A stretch of DNA of 64,000 nt from Cordilura impudica (GCA_963682025.1 OY821519.1:165285842-165349841), one strand, 5' to 3'. Counted from the first letter of the stretch, positions 52,251 through 62,490 are shown. Program-made: numbers and translations. Notes: generated from the letters alone by a model not told the origin.

Positions 52251-53160
52251 AAGAACACCAGATGATATTGACCTCTCGATTGTTAACTTCGAACAAAATC
52301 TCAAACTAGAAGCTCAACTTGGTACTAAACCCAGGTTATATAGAACTACTTCGGTAGATATTGAAAGGCTATTTGGTGAAAAAAGAAGAATTCGAAGAGA
52401 GTGGCAACTGCAAAGATCTCCTCAACTTAAGCAACAATTGAAAGAATGTACGAGAAACCTACGGAAACTGCCTTAAACATAAAGAAACTCTAAATTGAAT
52501 TGATATCTCGAAAATCTGGATCCAACAGAAAAAACTGATTACTCTTTGTGGCGTGCTACAAAAAATCTTAAAAGACCTGTTGAATGCAGGCCCGTCTAAG
52601 AACGGAAAGTGGAGGATGGGCTAGATATGACAAAGAAAAAGGAGATCTGTTTGTGGAACAAAGAAAGTAACCATTAGTTCAATTGATGAGTTTCCACCTG
52701 TTGCTCCACAGCATGGAGCAGTGCCACTTCGTTTTGAGATTCAAGAGGTCGCAACAGCTATTGTTGATTTAAACCACAAAAAGTATCGGGGATAAATGGA
52801 ATCAGTAAAAAAATGCTTTTGGAGTTACCCCGAATGAGTTCACTTTCGAATTTGTCAAAATTATGCGAGAAAATTTTGGTAAACAAACTTAAAATATTCG
52901 CAGATCAGAATAATATCATTCTAGTACAGCAATTTGGTTTCAGACGAAAACACAGCACCACTGAGCAAGTTCGCAAAATTGTAAGTGCCATAAGAAGAGC
53001 TTTTGAAGAGAAAAAGTACTGCTACACTTTTGAGCTTGGCGCTGGTGACTCCTCTATAAAGTTAAACAGTTGTTGCCCCCGAACTCACATAAGCTAATGG
53101 AGAGCTATATAATTTATAGAAAATTCTCTATAAAATAGAAAAAATTTGTGAGCCCTCAAC
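52251..53160 (+). pseudogene. Jockey-like ORF2 linker and RT N-terminal half
   Basis: VDIERLFGEKRRIRREWQLQRSPQLKQQL (52350-52440), DYSLWRATKNLKRP, KVSGINGISKKMLLELP (about 52780-52830), LSKLCEKILVNKLKIFADQNNIILVQQFGFRRKHSTTEQVRKIVSAIRRAFEEKKYCYT. The FLDVxQAFDKVWH block that should follow is deleted or damaged (FELGAGDSS), removing the first catalytic Asp. Confidence 0.82.
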
Positions 53161-53830
53161 AGGCAATTCATGCTGGTATAGCACATGGTAGTATCTTGGG
53201 TCCGCTTTTGTACATCCTTTAAACATCAGACATGCCAACTAATGAAAGCACACTTACGTCGACTATTACGGATGATACTGCAATTGTAAGCATACACGAT
53301 AGCATCTTTTCTTTTACAAAGCCATATTGAACAACTAGAAGATAGGATAGATATGTGGAATATTAAAGTAACTGAACAAAAGTGTATCCACGTAACTTTC
53401 ACCCTAAGAAGGGAGACTTGCCCTCAAATTCCAATTAGGAACCATCCTATACCTCAACAATCCTCTGGTAAATATCTCGGACTACACCTTGATCGCCGGC
53501 TTACCTGGAAAAACCATATAGATGCTCAATTTACACAAATAAAATTGAAATTAGTCCAATTCACATGGCTAATTGGCAGGAACTCAAAGTTAAGTCTCTA
53601 CTGTAAGCTCTTGATTTATAACTCGATTTTCAAACCCATTTGGTTCTATGGTATTCAGCCTCAGCTTCAAACGCAGAAAGAATACAAAGAAGCAAAAACA
53701 AGATTTTGGGAATGATTACAGGTGCACCACAGTACGCGAGAAACTCACATTTGCAAATTAGCAGCTGTTTAGATGATTCTGTGTTGTTAATATTAACCAA
53801 AGCTTTTAAAGTAAGCCAAGTTTTATAAAA
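53161..53830 (+). pseudogene. Jockey-like ORF2 RT C-terminal half
   Basis: AIHAGIAHGSILGPLLYIL (AGVPQGSVLGP damaged), STITDDTAIVS (the FADDTAI catalytic box as ITDD, about 53265), KCIHVTFTLRRETCPQIPI, GKYLGLHLDRRLTWKNHID, WLIGRNSKLSLYCKLLIYNSIFKPIWFYGIQ. Unmistakably Jockey. The end lies near 53830. Confidence 0.85.
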
Positions 53831-53850
53831 ATCACCCATTAGCAGTTGTT

Positions 53851-54544
53851 TCTTTTTTAGGTTCAACGTTGTTTCACTGACTGGTTTTAAGGCGATAACC
53901 AAATCGCTATGGACTTTCATTCTTCATTTGAGAGGGGCTTTTTCAAATGTTGTGAACAAATGTCTTTAAGCAACAATTGAAGCATGTCATATCTCGAGTT
54001 TCATCTAGTGTCACATAGATTTTGAGTTTGGTTAAACTTGACAATTAGTCTGTTAGTGTGTTGGCTTCTAGTACAGATGGCCGTAGGTTCAAACCCGCCC
54101 CAGCTGGACTACATAATTTTCGAATATTCTAACTATGTTCTAATTAATTTTTTTATTATATGTGTTTTTTTGCATTTAACATTACCGAAAATAATTCTTT
54201 TCAAAATTTTTAGTATTACTTAAAATTTAAAAATTTTAAAAGTTATTTGTTTAAATTGTTCAACGTTTTTAAATAACTTAAAAAAATATTTGTTACTGTT
54301 TATACACAGCACTGTTCAATGGTTCACCGTCTGCTTTACTCGTTTACACAAAAATATTGTTTCCAAACATACACCACATTGCATTTTTATTCATATGTTT
54401 GTTTACACTCATATAATTATTTGGATTTATTATTACGTCACATTTATTTTAGTCCACATTTACTTCTGTATATTTTTTTTTTTTTACCAAACATAATAAT
54501 GCTTAATCAGAATAAACAATATAGGTCAGTCAGTGAACTCAGTA
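53851..54544. other. AT-rich spacer with a tRNA-like segment
   Basis: Apart from the tRNA-like piece at 54045-54110, only AT-rich sequence (for example TTTAAAAATTTTAAAAG near 54225). Confidence 0.5.
54045..54110 (+). other. tRNA-like (pol III promoter-like) segment, possible SINE head
   Basis: GTTAGTGTGTTGG is a loose A box and GTAGGTTCAAACCCGCC (54083-54099) a good B box, about 30 bp apart. No tRNA cloverleaf closes, so a SINE head or decayed tRNA is more likely than a tRNA gene. Confidence 0.35.
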
Positions 54545-54962
54545 AAATAATTTAACCATTTATGACCATCAACACTATCAAGCATTATTATGGTTGAAAA
54601 CCAAAACACAACAACAAAACACACTTTCAACTTATAGTTATGTTTCAGCATATTTTAGTTGGAAACAAAAAACACAATAACAAAGGCACTATTTAACTTA
54701 TTTTAGTATTGAGCATTTTTGATCATTTTTGGGTATAAAAAGCCCAGCAAAATAAAGAATAAAAGTAGTAATAGAGCATAACTTGGTGTTTTATTTGTAT
54801 CATCACCTTTCAAGTTCAAGTGCTTGAAGGGATCAAAGGAATAAAGATTGATGTCAGTACGGATTCATGTGTTCGGGCTGATCAACACTAACCTAATTTC
54901 TTCATCAACACAAACATATATTATCATACCATTGGTAATATACATTTAGTGCCCCCAAAAAA
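54545..54962 (+). mobile_element. 5' LTR of an unassigned LTR element (edges approximate)
   Basis: Contains a TATA box in GGGTATAAAAAGCCC (54731-54745) and an AATAAA signal soon after (about 54750-54756). It ends near ATTGGTAATATACA. A candidate primer-binding site TTTAGTGCCCCC follows. No second LTR inside the window; the element is cut by Gypsy-3 at 58675. Confidence 0.45.
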
Positions 54963-55149
54963 CATCTTTGAATTCCAAGTTTCCCCCCAGCAGTGGTAAG
55001 GAACTTGAAATATTCACTGGTGGATTACACACGCAACTTCAGTACGTTGTTCGTAGTTGCAATTGCTCAATCAAGGAGTCAATCATCAAGCGTGATTTAA
55101 CAATCATCAGGATATCCATCCAGGATATCCACATAAATTAACATAAGTA

Positions 55150-55308
55150 ATTAACAAGCTGATCCAGCTATACATTTAGCAGATCCAGCTATAAGCATGC
55201 AGATCCAGCTATAATCAACAAGCGGATCTATTTAGCAGATCCAGCTATAAGCAAGCAGTTCCAGCCAATCAACAAGCAGATCCACCTATAGTCAACAAGC
55301 AGATCCAA
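55150..55308 (+). repeat. Leader repeats (AGCAGATCCAGCTATA)
   Basis: Seven or so irregular copies of GCAGATCCAGCTATA separated by spacers such as AAGCAAGC and AATCAACA. They continue at 58252-58290 beyond the foldback element, showing that element inserted within the repeats. Confidence 0.85.
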
Positions 55309-55724
55309 CTATACCAAGGACCATATATAATAGAGGATGTGCCAACCGCATGGACCCAATTCAAGGACCATATATAATAGAGGATGTGCAAACCGCAATT
55401 TGGTCACACGAAAACTGAAAATGCAAGAGGGGACAAGATGGCTACAAACATGTTGCTGAAAATTAGATCCAAGATCCGTATTGATGGGACCAAATATCTC
55501 TCTTTTATTTATTTTCACTGTTTTGCAGACAAAATCTCTCTCTTTGATATTTAATTTAATTTAATATATAAAAGAAATGTATAAATTATGTTAATTAATG
55601 ATATATAAAAAATTTATATAATTGCAGATGGAACGAAGTAATGTGTGTGGCAAAAAAAATTAAATAATTAGTAAATCATCATATTAAATTTTGACAGAAT
55701 TTATGGAAATAAATAAAATGAAAT

Positions 55725-55905
55725 TAAATTAGATCTACCGGCACAGTAATATGTTAGATCAGGCTCATTGGGATCACTTAAATTAGATCTACCGGCACAC
55801 AAAGATATTCTGTTAGATCAACCGGCGCATTGGGATCAGTTAAATTAGATCTACCGGCTCACTAAGATATTCTGTTAGATCAATCGGATCAGTTACATCT
55901 ACTGG
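55725..55905. repeat. ~62-bp tandem repeats in left arm
   Basis: Three units with TTAAATTAGATCTACCGGC and TTCTGTTAGATCAACCGG; mirrored at 57700-57885 in the right arm. Dense in AGATCT/GATC words. Confidence 0.88.
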
Positions 55906-56114
55906 TAAGTTTTTCTTATATTGCACTGAGATATAATGGATATTTTCAATCGATCTTTGCTTTTTTTGGTGTAGTATTTGAAAAAAAGTGTGAATTATTA
56001 AACATTTTTAAAATGAAAAATGAATACACACTCATACTCTTTGTTAACATCATTTTTGAAACGTTTTACATTTGTATATCAGTTAAGTACTTACAACATT
56101 GCAACTAACAACAA

Positions 56115-56185
56115 GTGGACTGTAGCCCAGTGGGTACTGTTGTAGCTTTCAAATCATGTGTTTTGGTGTTCGAATACCACCTAAT
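56115..56185 (+). other. tRNA-like segment in left arm (mirrored at 57424-57490)
   Basis: TAGCCCAGTGGG (56123-56134) is a near-perfect A box and GGTGTTCGAATACC (56165-56178) a good B box, 30 bp apart. Acceptor-stem pairing is not convincing, so this is probably a tRNA-derived pol III promoter within the transposon arm, not a functional tRNA gene. Confidence 0.45.
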
Positions 56186-56572
56186 GCATGATAAAATTTT
56201 TATATTACTACATAATCCAAAAAAATAGAAATAAAAATCTGAAATTCTAAAATATGAAGAAAAAGAACCAAAATTAAAGTTGTTTTCTGTTATTCCACAA
56301 GTTTATCCCGTTATTGCAACTTGTAGAAAAAACCCTAAAAAAAATGTTTGCAACAATACAGTGTTTTCTCAATTTAACGAATTCAATCTTAAAGAACAGT
56401 ATTACATTCAACTGTTCGTTAAAACTATATTCCACTGTACTAAGTCTGTATTAAAAAAATCTAACATAATATTTGAAATTAAAAACACATAAAATAAATA
56501 CAAATTATTTGTTTTATTTGTAAAAATGAATAAACAAATTTCATTTGTTAAATCAAATTATTATCCATTTGT

Positions 56573-57016
56573 TTATTTACGATACATTTCGTAAATCACG
56601 TCTACTATGCGCATTTGAGCTTCGTGTTGGAGCTCAATTGGGAGGCTGTCCACTTTGCTCCCAATATATGCACCGAAAGCTTTGTTTTCGTAGGATATAT
56701 TTCCACTTTTCAAATTTTTACTTATTTTGTATTCCACCTGAAATTCGTATATCAATTTGTAACGACTACAATTGCAAAAGAACAAATATATATAAAATTT
56801 ACCGCCAAATATTTCTTTTGCGAAAAATATATATACCAACAAATATATATAAACCTGCAAAAAATACATATACACATATTTGTAATAATATTTTCTGTAA
56901 GTTATTAAACTCTCTTCAACGGAACTCTCTGCATAATTTTTTTTTAAGAAACACTCTTCAAAATTATGTTCTCTCATTATTACAGGGTGGATCCATGGAT
57001 CTTGGTTTATAAACAT
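56573..57016 (-). pseudogene. Foldback spacer: possible transposon-protein remnant
   Basis: Open on the minus strand for 147 codons. The C-terminal ~35 residues (ENKAFGAYIGSKVDSLPIELQHEAQMRIVDVIYE) look like a BESS motif, a protein-interaction module found in insect DNA-binding proteins and some transposon proteins. The N-terminal DPWIHPVIMREHNFEE faintly recalls the start of Harbinger transposases. The middle is Tyr/Ile-rich and probably intron or noise. Weak call. The overlapping plus-strand frame has no recognisable motif. Confidence 0.35.
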
Positions 57017-58251
57017 TTTATTTGTTGCTGGGTCTATTAAATTATGTTTGTTCCCATCTTGTCACCTCTTGATAATTGGGCAAGGACCATATATAATAGA
57101 GGATGTGCAAACCGCAATGGACCCAATTATTTAGGGTTTTTTCTACAAGTTGCAATACAGACTTAGTACAGTGGAATATAGTTTTAACGAACAGTTGAAT
57201 GTAATACTGTTCTTTAAGATTGAATTCGTTAAATTGAGAAAACACTGTATTGTTGCAAACATTTTTTTAGGGTTTTTTCTACAAGTTGCAATAACGGGAT
57301 AAACTTGTGGAATAACAGAAAACAACTTTAATTTTGGTTCTTTTTCTTCATATTTTAGAATTTCAGATTTTTATTTCTATTATTTTTGGATTATGTAGTA
57401 ATATAAAAATTTTATCATGCATTAGGTGGTATTCGAACACCAAAACACATGATTTGAAAGCTACAACAGTACCCACTGGGCTACAGTCCACTTGTTGTTA
57501 GTTGCAATGTTGTAAGTACTTAACTGATATACAAATGTAAAACGTTTCAAAAATGATGTTAACAAAGAGTATGAGTGTGTATTCATTTTTCATTTTAAAA
57601 ATGTTTAATAATTCACACTTTTTTTTCAAATACTACAGCAAAAAAAGCAAAGATCGATTGAAAATATCCATTATATCTCAGTGCAATATAAGAAAAACTT
57701 GCCAGTAGATGTAACTGATCCGATTGATCTAACAGAATATCTTAGTGTGCCGGTAGATCTAATTTAACTGATCCCAATGCGCCGGTTGATCTAACAGAAT
57801 ATCTTTGTGTGCCGGTAGATCTAATTTAAGTGATCCCAATGAGCCTGATCTAACATATTACTGTGCCGGTAGATCTAATTTAATTTCATTTTATTTATTT
57901 CCATAAATTCTGTCAAAATTTAATATGATGATTTACTAATTATTCAATTTTTTTTGCCACACACATTACTTCGTTCCATCTGCAATTATATAAATTTTTT
58001 ATATATCATTAATTAACATAATTTATACATTTCTTTTATACATTAAATTAAATTAAATATCAAAGAGAGAGATTTTGTCTGCAAAACAGTGAAAATAAAT
58101 AAAAGAGAGATATTTGGTCCCATCAATACGGATCTTGGATCTAATTTTCAGCAACATGTTTGTAGCCATCTTGTCCCCTCTTGCATTTTCAGTTTTCGTG
58201 TGACCAAATTGCGGTTTGCACATCCTCTATTATATATGGTCCTTGGCTATA

Positions 58252-58674
58252 CATTAAGCAGATCCAGCTATAGGCAAACAGATCCATTATACAGATCATA
58301 GGTTCCCAGCATCAACGTTTGGTGAACAACTCAACAGGATATCATCAGTCGATTTTATCATAACATCAGTTCATATCACCAACCAGGATATCATCAGTCA
58401 AATAATCAGAACATACAGCTTCACCTCATCAGTTTTGTGACTCCTCAAATACTTTGATTGAATCAAATACGCAGTCAACAGAACATCCATCTAGTTTGGG
58501 AATCCATTCGTGAACAACGGGTGAAATTATTCAAGCGATCGTCCGTAACGATAAAAAGGATTATGCGCTTGCGACGGTTAGAAGACACCTGTAGTGAATT
58601 TGTAGCCCAGAATACAAACTTACACATGATCGACGAGGTTCAAATGCTGAGAACAGAGTGTAAAGTATGCATGT
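58252..58674 (+). pseudogene. Leader end and gag-like start of the unassigned LTR element
   Basis: After leader repeats and ATCATCAGT-rich sequence, an open frame from about 58458 reads IRSQQNIHLVWESIREQRVKLFKRSSVTIKRIMRLRRLED, FVAQNTNLHMIDEVQMLRTECKVC. The basic, helical character at this position suggests a gag N-terminus. The stop codon belongs to the Gypsy-3 LTR (TGTAGC), so the frame is cut by that insertion. Family not recognised; BEL/Pao is possible. Confidence 0.4.
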
Positions 58675-59188
58675 TGTAGCGTGTGATTTAATGTAAACAT
58701 TGACAACATGCTTATGACAGTGCTTCGTTTTGCGGTTGAGTTTTTTCCACTTTTTCTATTCTAGTAAACATAATTATTACGCATATAGTTTGTGTAATTA
58801 TTACGCATATAGTTATTTTTAATTTTGTTTTGAGTAAACGTAATTGCTACACATGTAGTTTCTATTTGGACAATATATGAATAATTTGTAATAAATTATG
58901 AAACTCCATAAATAGAAACTGACATAGAGAGAAACTCCGCCCTACTACAAATGCATTGGACACATTTAATATTATTGAGCCTATTTTAGAAAATCGCTCT
59001 TAGAATTATAAGATATTAAGTGTACTTTAGAAAGTCACTCATAGAGTAGAAGTCTAGAACTTCTCATAGGGTATTTATAAGCAAGATTTTTAGAAAATAA
59101 AGTCATATTTCTGGTTTTGTGATCAGAAGAAAGAACTAGCATAAATCTGCTGGATTTTCTTTAAACTTTGAATTAGTAAATAGAATCA
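58675..59188 (+). mobile_element. Gypsy-3 5' LTR
   Basis: 514 bp, TGTAGCGTGTGA to AGAATCA, followed by CTATA and the primer-binding site. It contains AATTATTACGCATATAGTTT twice and a third diverged copy (58772-58860), and an AATAAA signal at about 59096. The 3' LTR is missing, so the ends rest on the TG..CA rule and the primer-binding-site distance. Confidence 0.7.
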
Positions 59189-59193
59189 CTATA

Positions 59194-59206
59194 TGGCGAT
59201 CCTGCC
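59194..59206 (+). promoter_or_regulatory. Gypsy-3 primer-binding site
   Basis: TGGCGATCCTGCC, five bases after the LTR. Same first ten bases as Gypsy-1, so both should use the same tRNA primer. Confidence 0.75.
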
Positions 59207-59435
59207 GAACTGTGCTTAGGTGCACTTGGCAAAAAAAAAGGAGAATAAAACCACTACATCCTGACAAACTGTGCTTAAATGCACTTGCCAAAAATAAAAA
59301 GGATAATAAAACCATTAGATCCTGCCAGACTGTGCTTAAATGCACTTGATCCCGTTGAAACAAGAGTGCTTAACTGCATTGATTGAAGTGCTTGACTCTG
59401 CACCACCATAACTGTGCTTAAGTGCACTGATCGAA
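59199..59435 (+). repeat. Gypsy-3 leader repeats (~61 bp) around ACTGTGCTTAAATGCACTTG
   Basis: Units begin ATCCTGCCGAACTGTGC (59199), ATCCTGACAAACTGTGC (59258) and ATCCTGCCAGACTGTGC (59319), each followed by a GTGCTTAxxTGCAC dyad; partial repeats follow to 59432. The unit start is the 3' part of the primer-binding site, so this region was duplicated with it. Confidence 0.85.
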
Positions 59436-59495
59436 TAGAAAGAAAAAATTAAAATAGTCCTGGCGTGGATAGCCGACAATCCGCCAGCTGCGTAG

Positions 59496-59771
59496 ATGAC
59501 GAAAGAAGGTCCACAACCCTTGACGTTGGAGCAATACAGGCAAAGTCAACAGAAGAAGAAGACTAAATCAGCTGAACCAACAATACCGATCGTGTTGAGG
59601 AAAAAACGAAGAGGCGGCTATGTCCAGAAATTGAAGCGGCAGAAGGCGATTTTACTAAGGCAGATAAACTTAAATCCACCACCAACTTGGAGCCAATCAT
59701 CCAGGATATGGAAACAGATCGACGAGACGGAGTACCTTATTGAAGAATACTTAAAAAACAGGTACAATTAA
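59496..59771 (+). CDS. Gypsy-3 leader ORF A: small basic protein
   Basis: 91 codons, ATG at 59496. PLTLEQYRQSQQKKKTK near the N-terminus, then IPIVLRKKRRGGYVQKLKRQ, and an acidic end DETEYLIEEYLKNRYN. Strongly basic middle, no zinc or membrane segment. Counterpart of Gypsy-1 15817-16029 by position and by the LTxExY and K/R-RGG motifs. Possible RNA-binding role (inference). Confidence 0.5.
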   Translation: MTKEGPQPLTLEQYRQSQQKKKTKSAEPTIPIVLRKKRRGGYVQKLKRQKAILLRQINLNPPPTWSQSSRIWKQIDETEYLIEEYLKNRYN

Positions 59772-59919
59772 ATATAATAAATAAAAAACAGATTTTTAAC
59801 ACATAGCTTATAAACGAAGTGCGTCTAATCCGCACTGGTAGGGCCAGTAAGCGATCACTCACTCGTGGCAAAAAAAAAGAACATTTTTTTTTTAACACAA
59901 AACAAAACACACTATAAAA

Positions 59920-60126
59920 ATGTGTAGTATACAAATGATTATAATCGTCGTTATTTTAATAGTAGTCGTATTAATGATAAAGAAAACAATAAAAAGTAGT
60001 ATAACAGCCATAAATAAGGAAGAAACCAATCATTTGGGAGAATTGGTTGCTGATGAAATAGAGAATTTAAATATTGTAGAAAGATTAATTTCATTAAAAA
60101 ATATTTTTAAGAAAAAGAAAAATTAA
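59920..60126 (+). CDS. Gypsy-3 leader ORF B: small single-pass membrane protein
   Basis: 68 codons, ATG at 59920. The N-terminal hydrophobic helix IQMIIIVVILIVVVLMI (residues 4-20) is followed by basic KKTIKSS, an acidic middle (EETNHLGELVADEIENL) and a Lys-rich end KNIFKKKKN. Type III or signal-anchor topology predicted. Counterpart of Gypsy-1 15442-15687 by position and type, although sequences have diverged. Confidence 0.5.
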   Translation: MCSIQMIIIVVILIVVVLMIKKTIKSSITAINKEETNHLGELVADEIENLNIVERLISLKNIFKKKKN

Positions 60127-60246
60127 TAGAAATAAGAAAAGAAAATATTATAAAATAAAACAAAATTTTTTTTTATATAAAAACAAAAAAAAAGAAATAA
60201 TTTACATAAATTATAGAATAATATAGGTATAATACAATAACTTCAT

Positions 60247-61255
60247 ATGGATGCCTTGGAAAATTTAAAGACATTAATAGTCAATACCAGGAAGAGCTTA
60301 GGATGTCCGCCCTCGGAAGATATGATAACAGCGCAAAAGCTAGAGCCAGAAAATATAGAAAAGGATTTTGTAGATAATCTATTAAAAATTGTATCAAAGG
60401 AAGAGAAAACTCTGCTAACGCAAGAGTTTAAGAACTTACAGAAGGAGGCGTTAGATATACTAAACCTACATTTAGAAAAGAAAATTAACAAGGTAATAAT
60501 ACAAGGTACCATAATGGAAACGATGGGTATACATGAGCTAAATGGCATTAGCAAACTTGTGTCAGTATTTACAGGAAAAAAGGAGAATTTGACAATTTTA
60601 TAACAAGATTAGAATTGGCAAATGGTACAATTACTGAAGCCAAACAAAATTGTTTTTTGAATACATATTTAAGACTTGCTTAAAAACAAAAGTACAGAAT
60701 ATGGTGAGACAGGAAACTGTTCCAACCAATATTTCAGAATTAATAAGGGCATTGAAAAAATCAAATAGACCAGCGACCACAAGTGGTGGTCTGAATAAAA
60801 TATCAAAATTGACTCAGAAGGGTGAATCAGTGAGACAATTTGGAGACCGGGTTCAGGAACTAGTTGCAAAACTCAATGAGATCCAGATTTCACAAATCGG
60901 TGAAAATGATAGGGCATCAATAGTCCGAACGAATAATTTAACAGCGTTCAATATATTCAAAAGCGGCTTGAGAGACCAACAGGTACTATCGACCATTAAC
61001 GCTAGTAGAGTTTCGACTTTCACAGAGGCACTGGAAATCGCTGAAGAGTCTGAGGCTAATTTGAGACAGAACCAAGTGTTCTATTCTACTGGTAACTCCA
61101 CGAACAGTCAACAGGGTACGGAAGAAATGCGGAAAATGTTGTCAAAACCATTTTAATGGGAGATGTCCTGCTGATAGAGTGAAACGCAATAAATGTGGCA
61201 AATTGGGTCACTTTGCGAGAATATGCCGATCTAACTTGAGGACGATAATAGTCTC
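60247..61255 (+). pseudogene. Gypsy-3 gag with CCHC zinc knuckle
   Basis: The start MDALENLKTLIVNTRKS is followed by an N-terminal domain to about residue 118. A frameshift near 60590 leads to FITRLELANGTITEAKQNCFLNTYL and KTKVQNMVRQETVPTNISELIRALKKSNRP (capsid), SVRQFGDRVQELVAKLNEIQISQIGENDRASIVR, FKSGLRDQQVLSTINASRVSTFTEALEIAEESE. A further shift near 61145 reaches NKCGKLGHFARIC, a CCHC knuckle (about 61190-61228). Best-preserved gag here. Confidence 0.88.
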
Positions 61256-61309
61256 AATATAATATATTGGAGAAACTAATTAGATAATGTATTAGAGAAA
61301 CTAATATCT

Positions 61310-62490
61310 ACATTAGAGAGATTGAATTATAGAACTTACGCTCTCGAGAAGAGTGATAACATATTCAACATAGTCACCCATGAGAGATTTAAAGAAATCA
61401 TAAATAGGGAAAAGAAAACTGACGTCAGAATAAAGTTATATAGAAATCCTCAAAGAATAGAAAATGAAGATAGAAAAAAGGAACTAATAGAATGTTATCA
61501 TAATACACCATGTGGAGGACATTTTGGGGTAAGGAAGACACTACTCCGATTGAAACAAAAATATATTTGGAAGAATATGAACAGAATGGTTAAGGAATTT
61601 ATAGGAACGTGTGATCTTTGCCAGAGAAATAAGCAAATAAAACACACTAAAGAACCATTGAATAAGACTGACATACCAACTCAAAGTTTTGAGACAATTG
61701 TAATAGATACAGTGGGTCCATTAAGAACATCGGGAGGTTATAGGTACATACTTACGATGCAATGCGAGCTCGCTAAATATGTAATAACTTGTCCACTGGA
61801 GACAAGGGAAGCTAAATCAATAGCGAGAGCGCTAGTGGAAAACGTAATATTAAAACATGGAACATTTAAAACATTAAAATCTGATAATGGTACCGAATTT
61901 ACTAACAAACTATTAATGGAAATATGTGAATTATTGAAAGTGGAGCAAAAATTCTCCACACCTTATCATCATGAAACTCTAGGGACGGTTGAGAGAAATC
62001 ATAGGGTATTAAATGAATATTTCCTATCCTTCGTTGAATATGATAATTGGTGTGCTTGGATTCCATATTATACCTTCGCGTATAATACTACTCCACATAT
62101 TGACACCGATTATTCACCATTTTAATTGATTCTTGGTAAACTACCCAGTTTACCTGGAGATGATATAATTGAAAACAACAATAAAGTATATGATTTTGAG
62201 AATTACCTTAACGAGGTAAAAACTAGACTAAAACAATTATTACAAAATGCAAAAAGAATGACAGAAGAAGTAAAGTTAAAAAGGTTCGTATAAAAATAGT
62301 ATAGAATTAAAAATAGGAGATTTAGTTTTAGTCAAAATAACAAATAGAAAAAAGAATGAGTCACCATACCAAGGACCGTACGAGGTCATTAGTATTGAAG
62401 ATTTGAATGTGACCATTAAAACTAACAATAAAACAAAAATTGTACATAAGAATTTACTAAAGAAACATAATAAGAAATTGTAAATAAAAC
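61310..62490 (+). pseudogene. Gypsy-3 integrase
   Basis: Zinc-binding domain: ELIECYHNTPCGGHFGVRKTLLRLKQKYIWKNMNR, GTCDLCQRNK. Core: FETIVIDTVGPL (Asp, about 61705), TLKSDNGTEFTNKLL (Asp, about 61883), GTVERNHRVLNEYF (Glu, about 61988), then AYNTTPHIDTDYSPF with one TAA (62123-62125) in place of a Glu codon. After LILGKLPSL, the C-terminal domain has IGDLVLVKITNRKKNESPYQGPYEV and a KIVHKNLLKKHNKK end at about 62482. One stop and one frameshift (about 62290) only, so nearly intact. Confidence 0.92.

Larger units (their letters stand above)
48900..53850 (+). mobile_element. Jockey-like LINE split by LINE-4
   Basis: ORF1 relic at 48900-49690 and ORF2 relic (endonuclease, RT) at 51600-53830, both plus strand and in Jockey order. 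A minus-strand LINE lies between them. I read this as one Jockey copy with an insertion, though two separate copies cannot be excluded. Confidence 0.65.
55314..58246. mobile_element. Foldback-like element with ~1.1-kb inverted arms
   Basis: Left arm 55314-56452 and right arm 57154-58246 are near-perfect reverse complements; the termini read CCAAGGACCATATATAATAG. Flanked by CTATA on both sides (55309-55313, 58247-58251), a likely 5-bp target duplication. The left end has an extra duplicated ~48-bp terminus (55314-55361), and another terminus-like copy lies in the spacer (57080-57125). Each arm holds a 62-bp tandem repeat set and a tRNA-like segment. The spacer has a possible coding remnant. 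Confidence 0.88.
58675..62490 (+). mobile_element. Gypsy-3: Ty3/Gypsy retrotransposon with internal deletion
   Basis: Plus strand: 5' LTR, primer-binding site, amplified leader, ORF A, ORF B, gag with zinc knuckle, then integrase directly. Protease, RT and RNase H are missing between about 61245 and 61310. The 3' LTR is absent where the Gypsy-4 LTR begins, so Gypsy-4 probably inserted into its 3' end. Same branch as Gypsy-1. Confidence 0.88.

Noticed and set aside
56115..56185. Functional tRNA gene
   Set aside because: A and B boxes are good but acceptor and anticodon stems do not close, and the segment is duplicated in a transposon arm.
56545..57012. 155-codon plus-strand open frame in the foldback spacer
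   Set aside because: No recognisable motif; the minus-strand frame has the better (BESS-like) signal.
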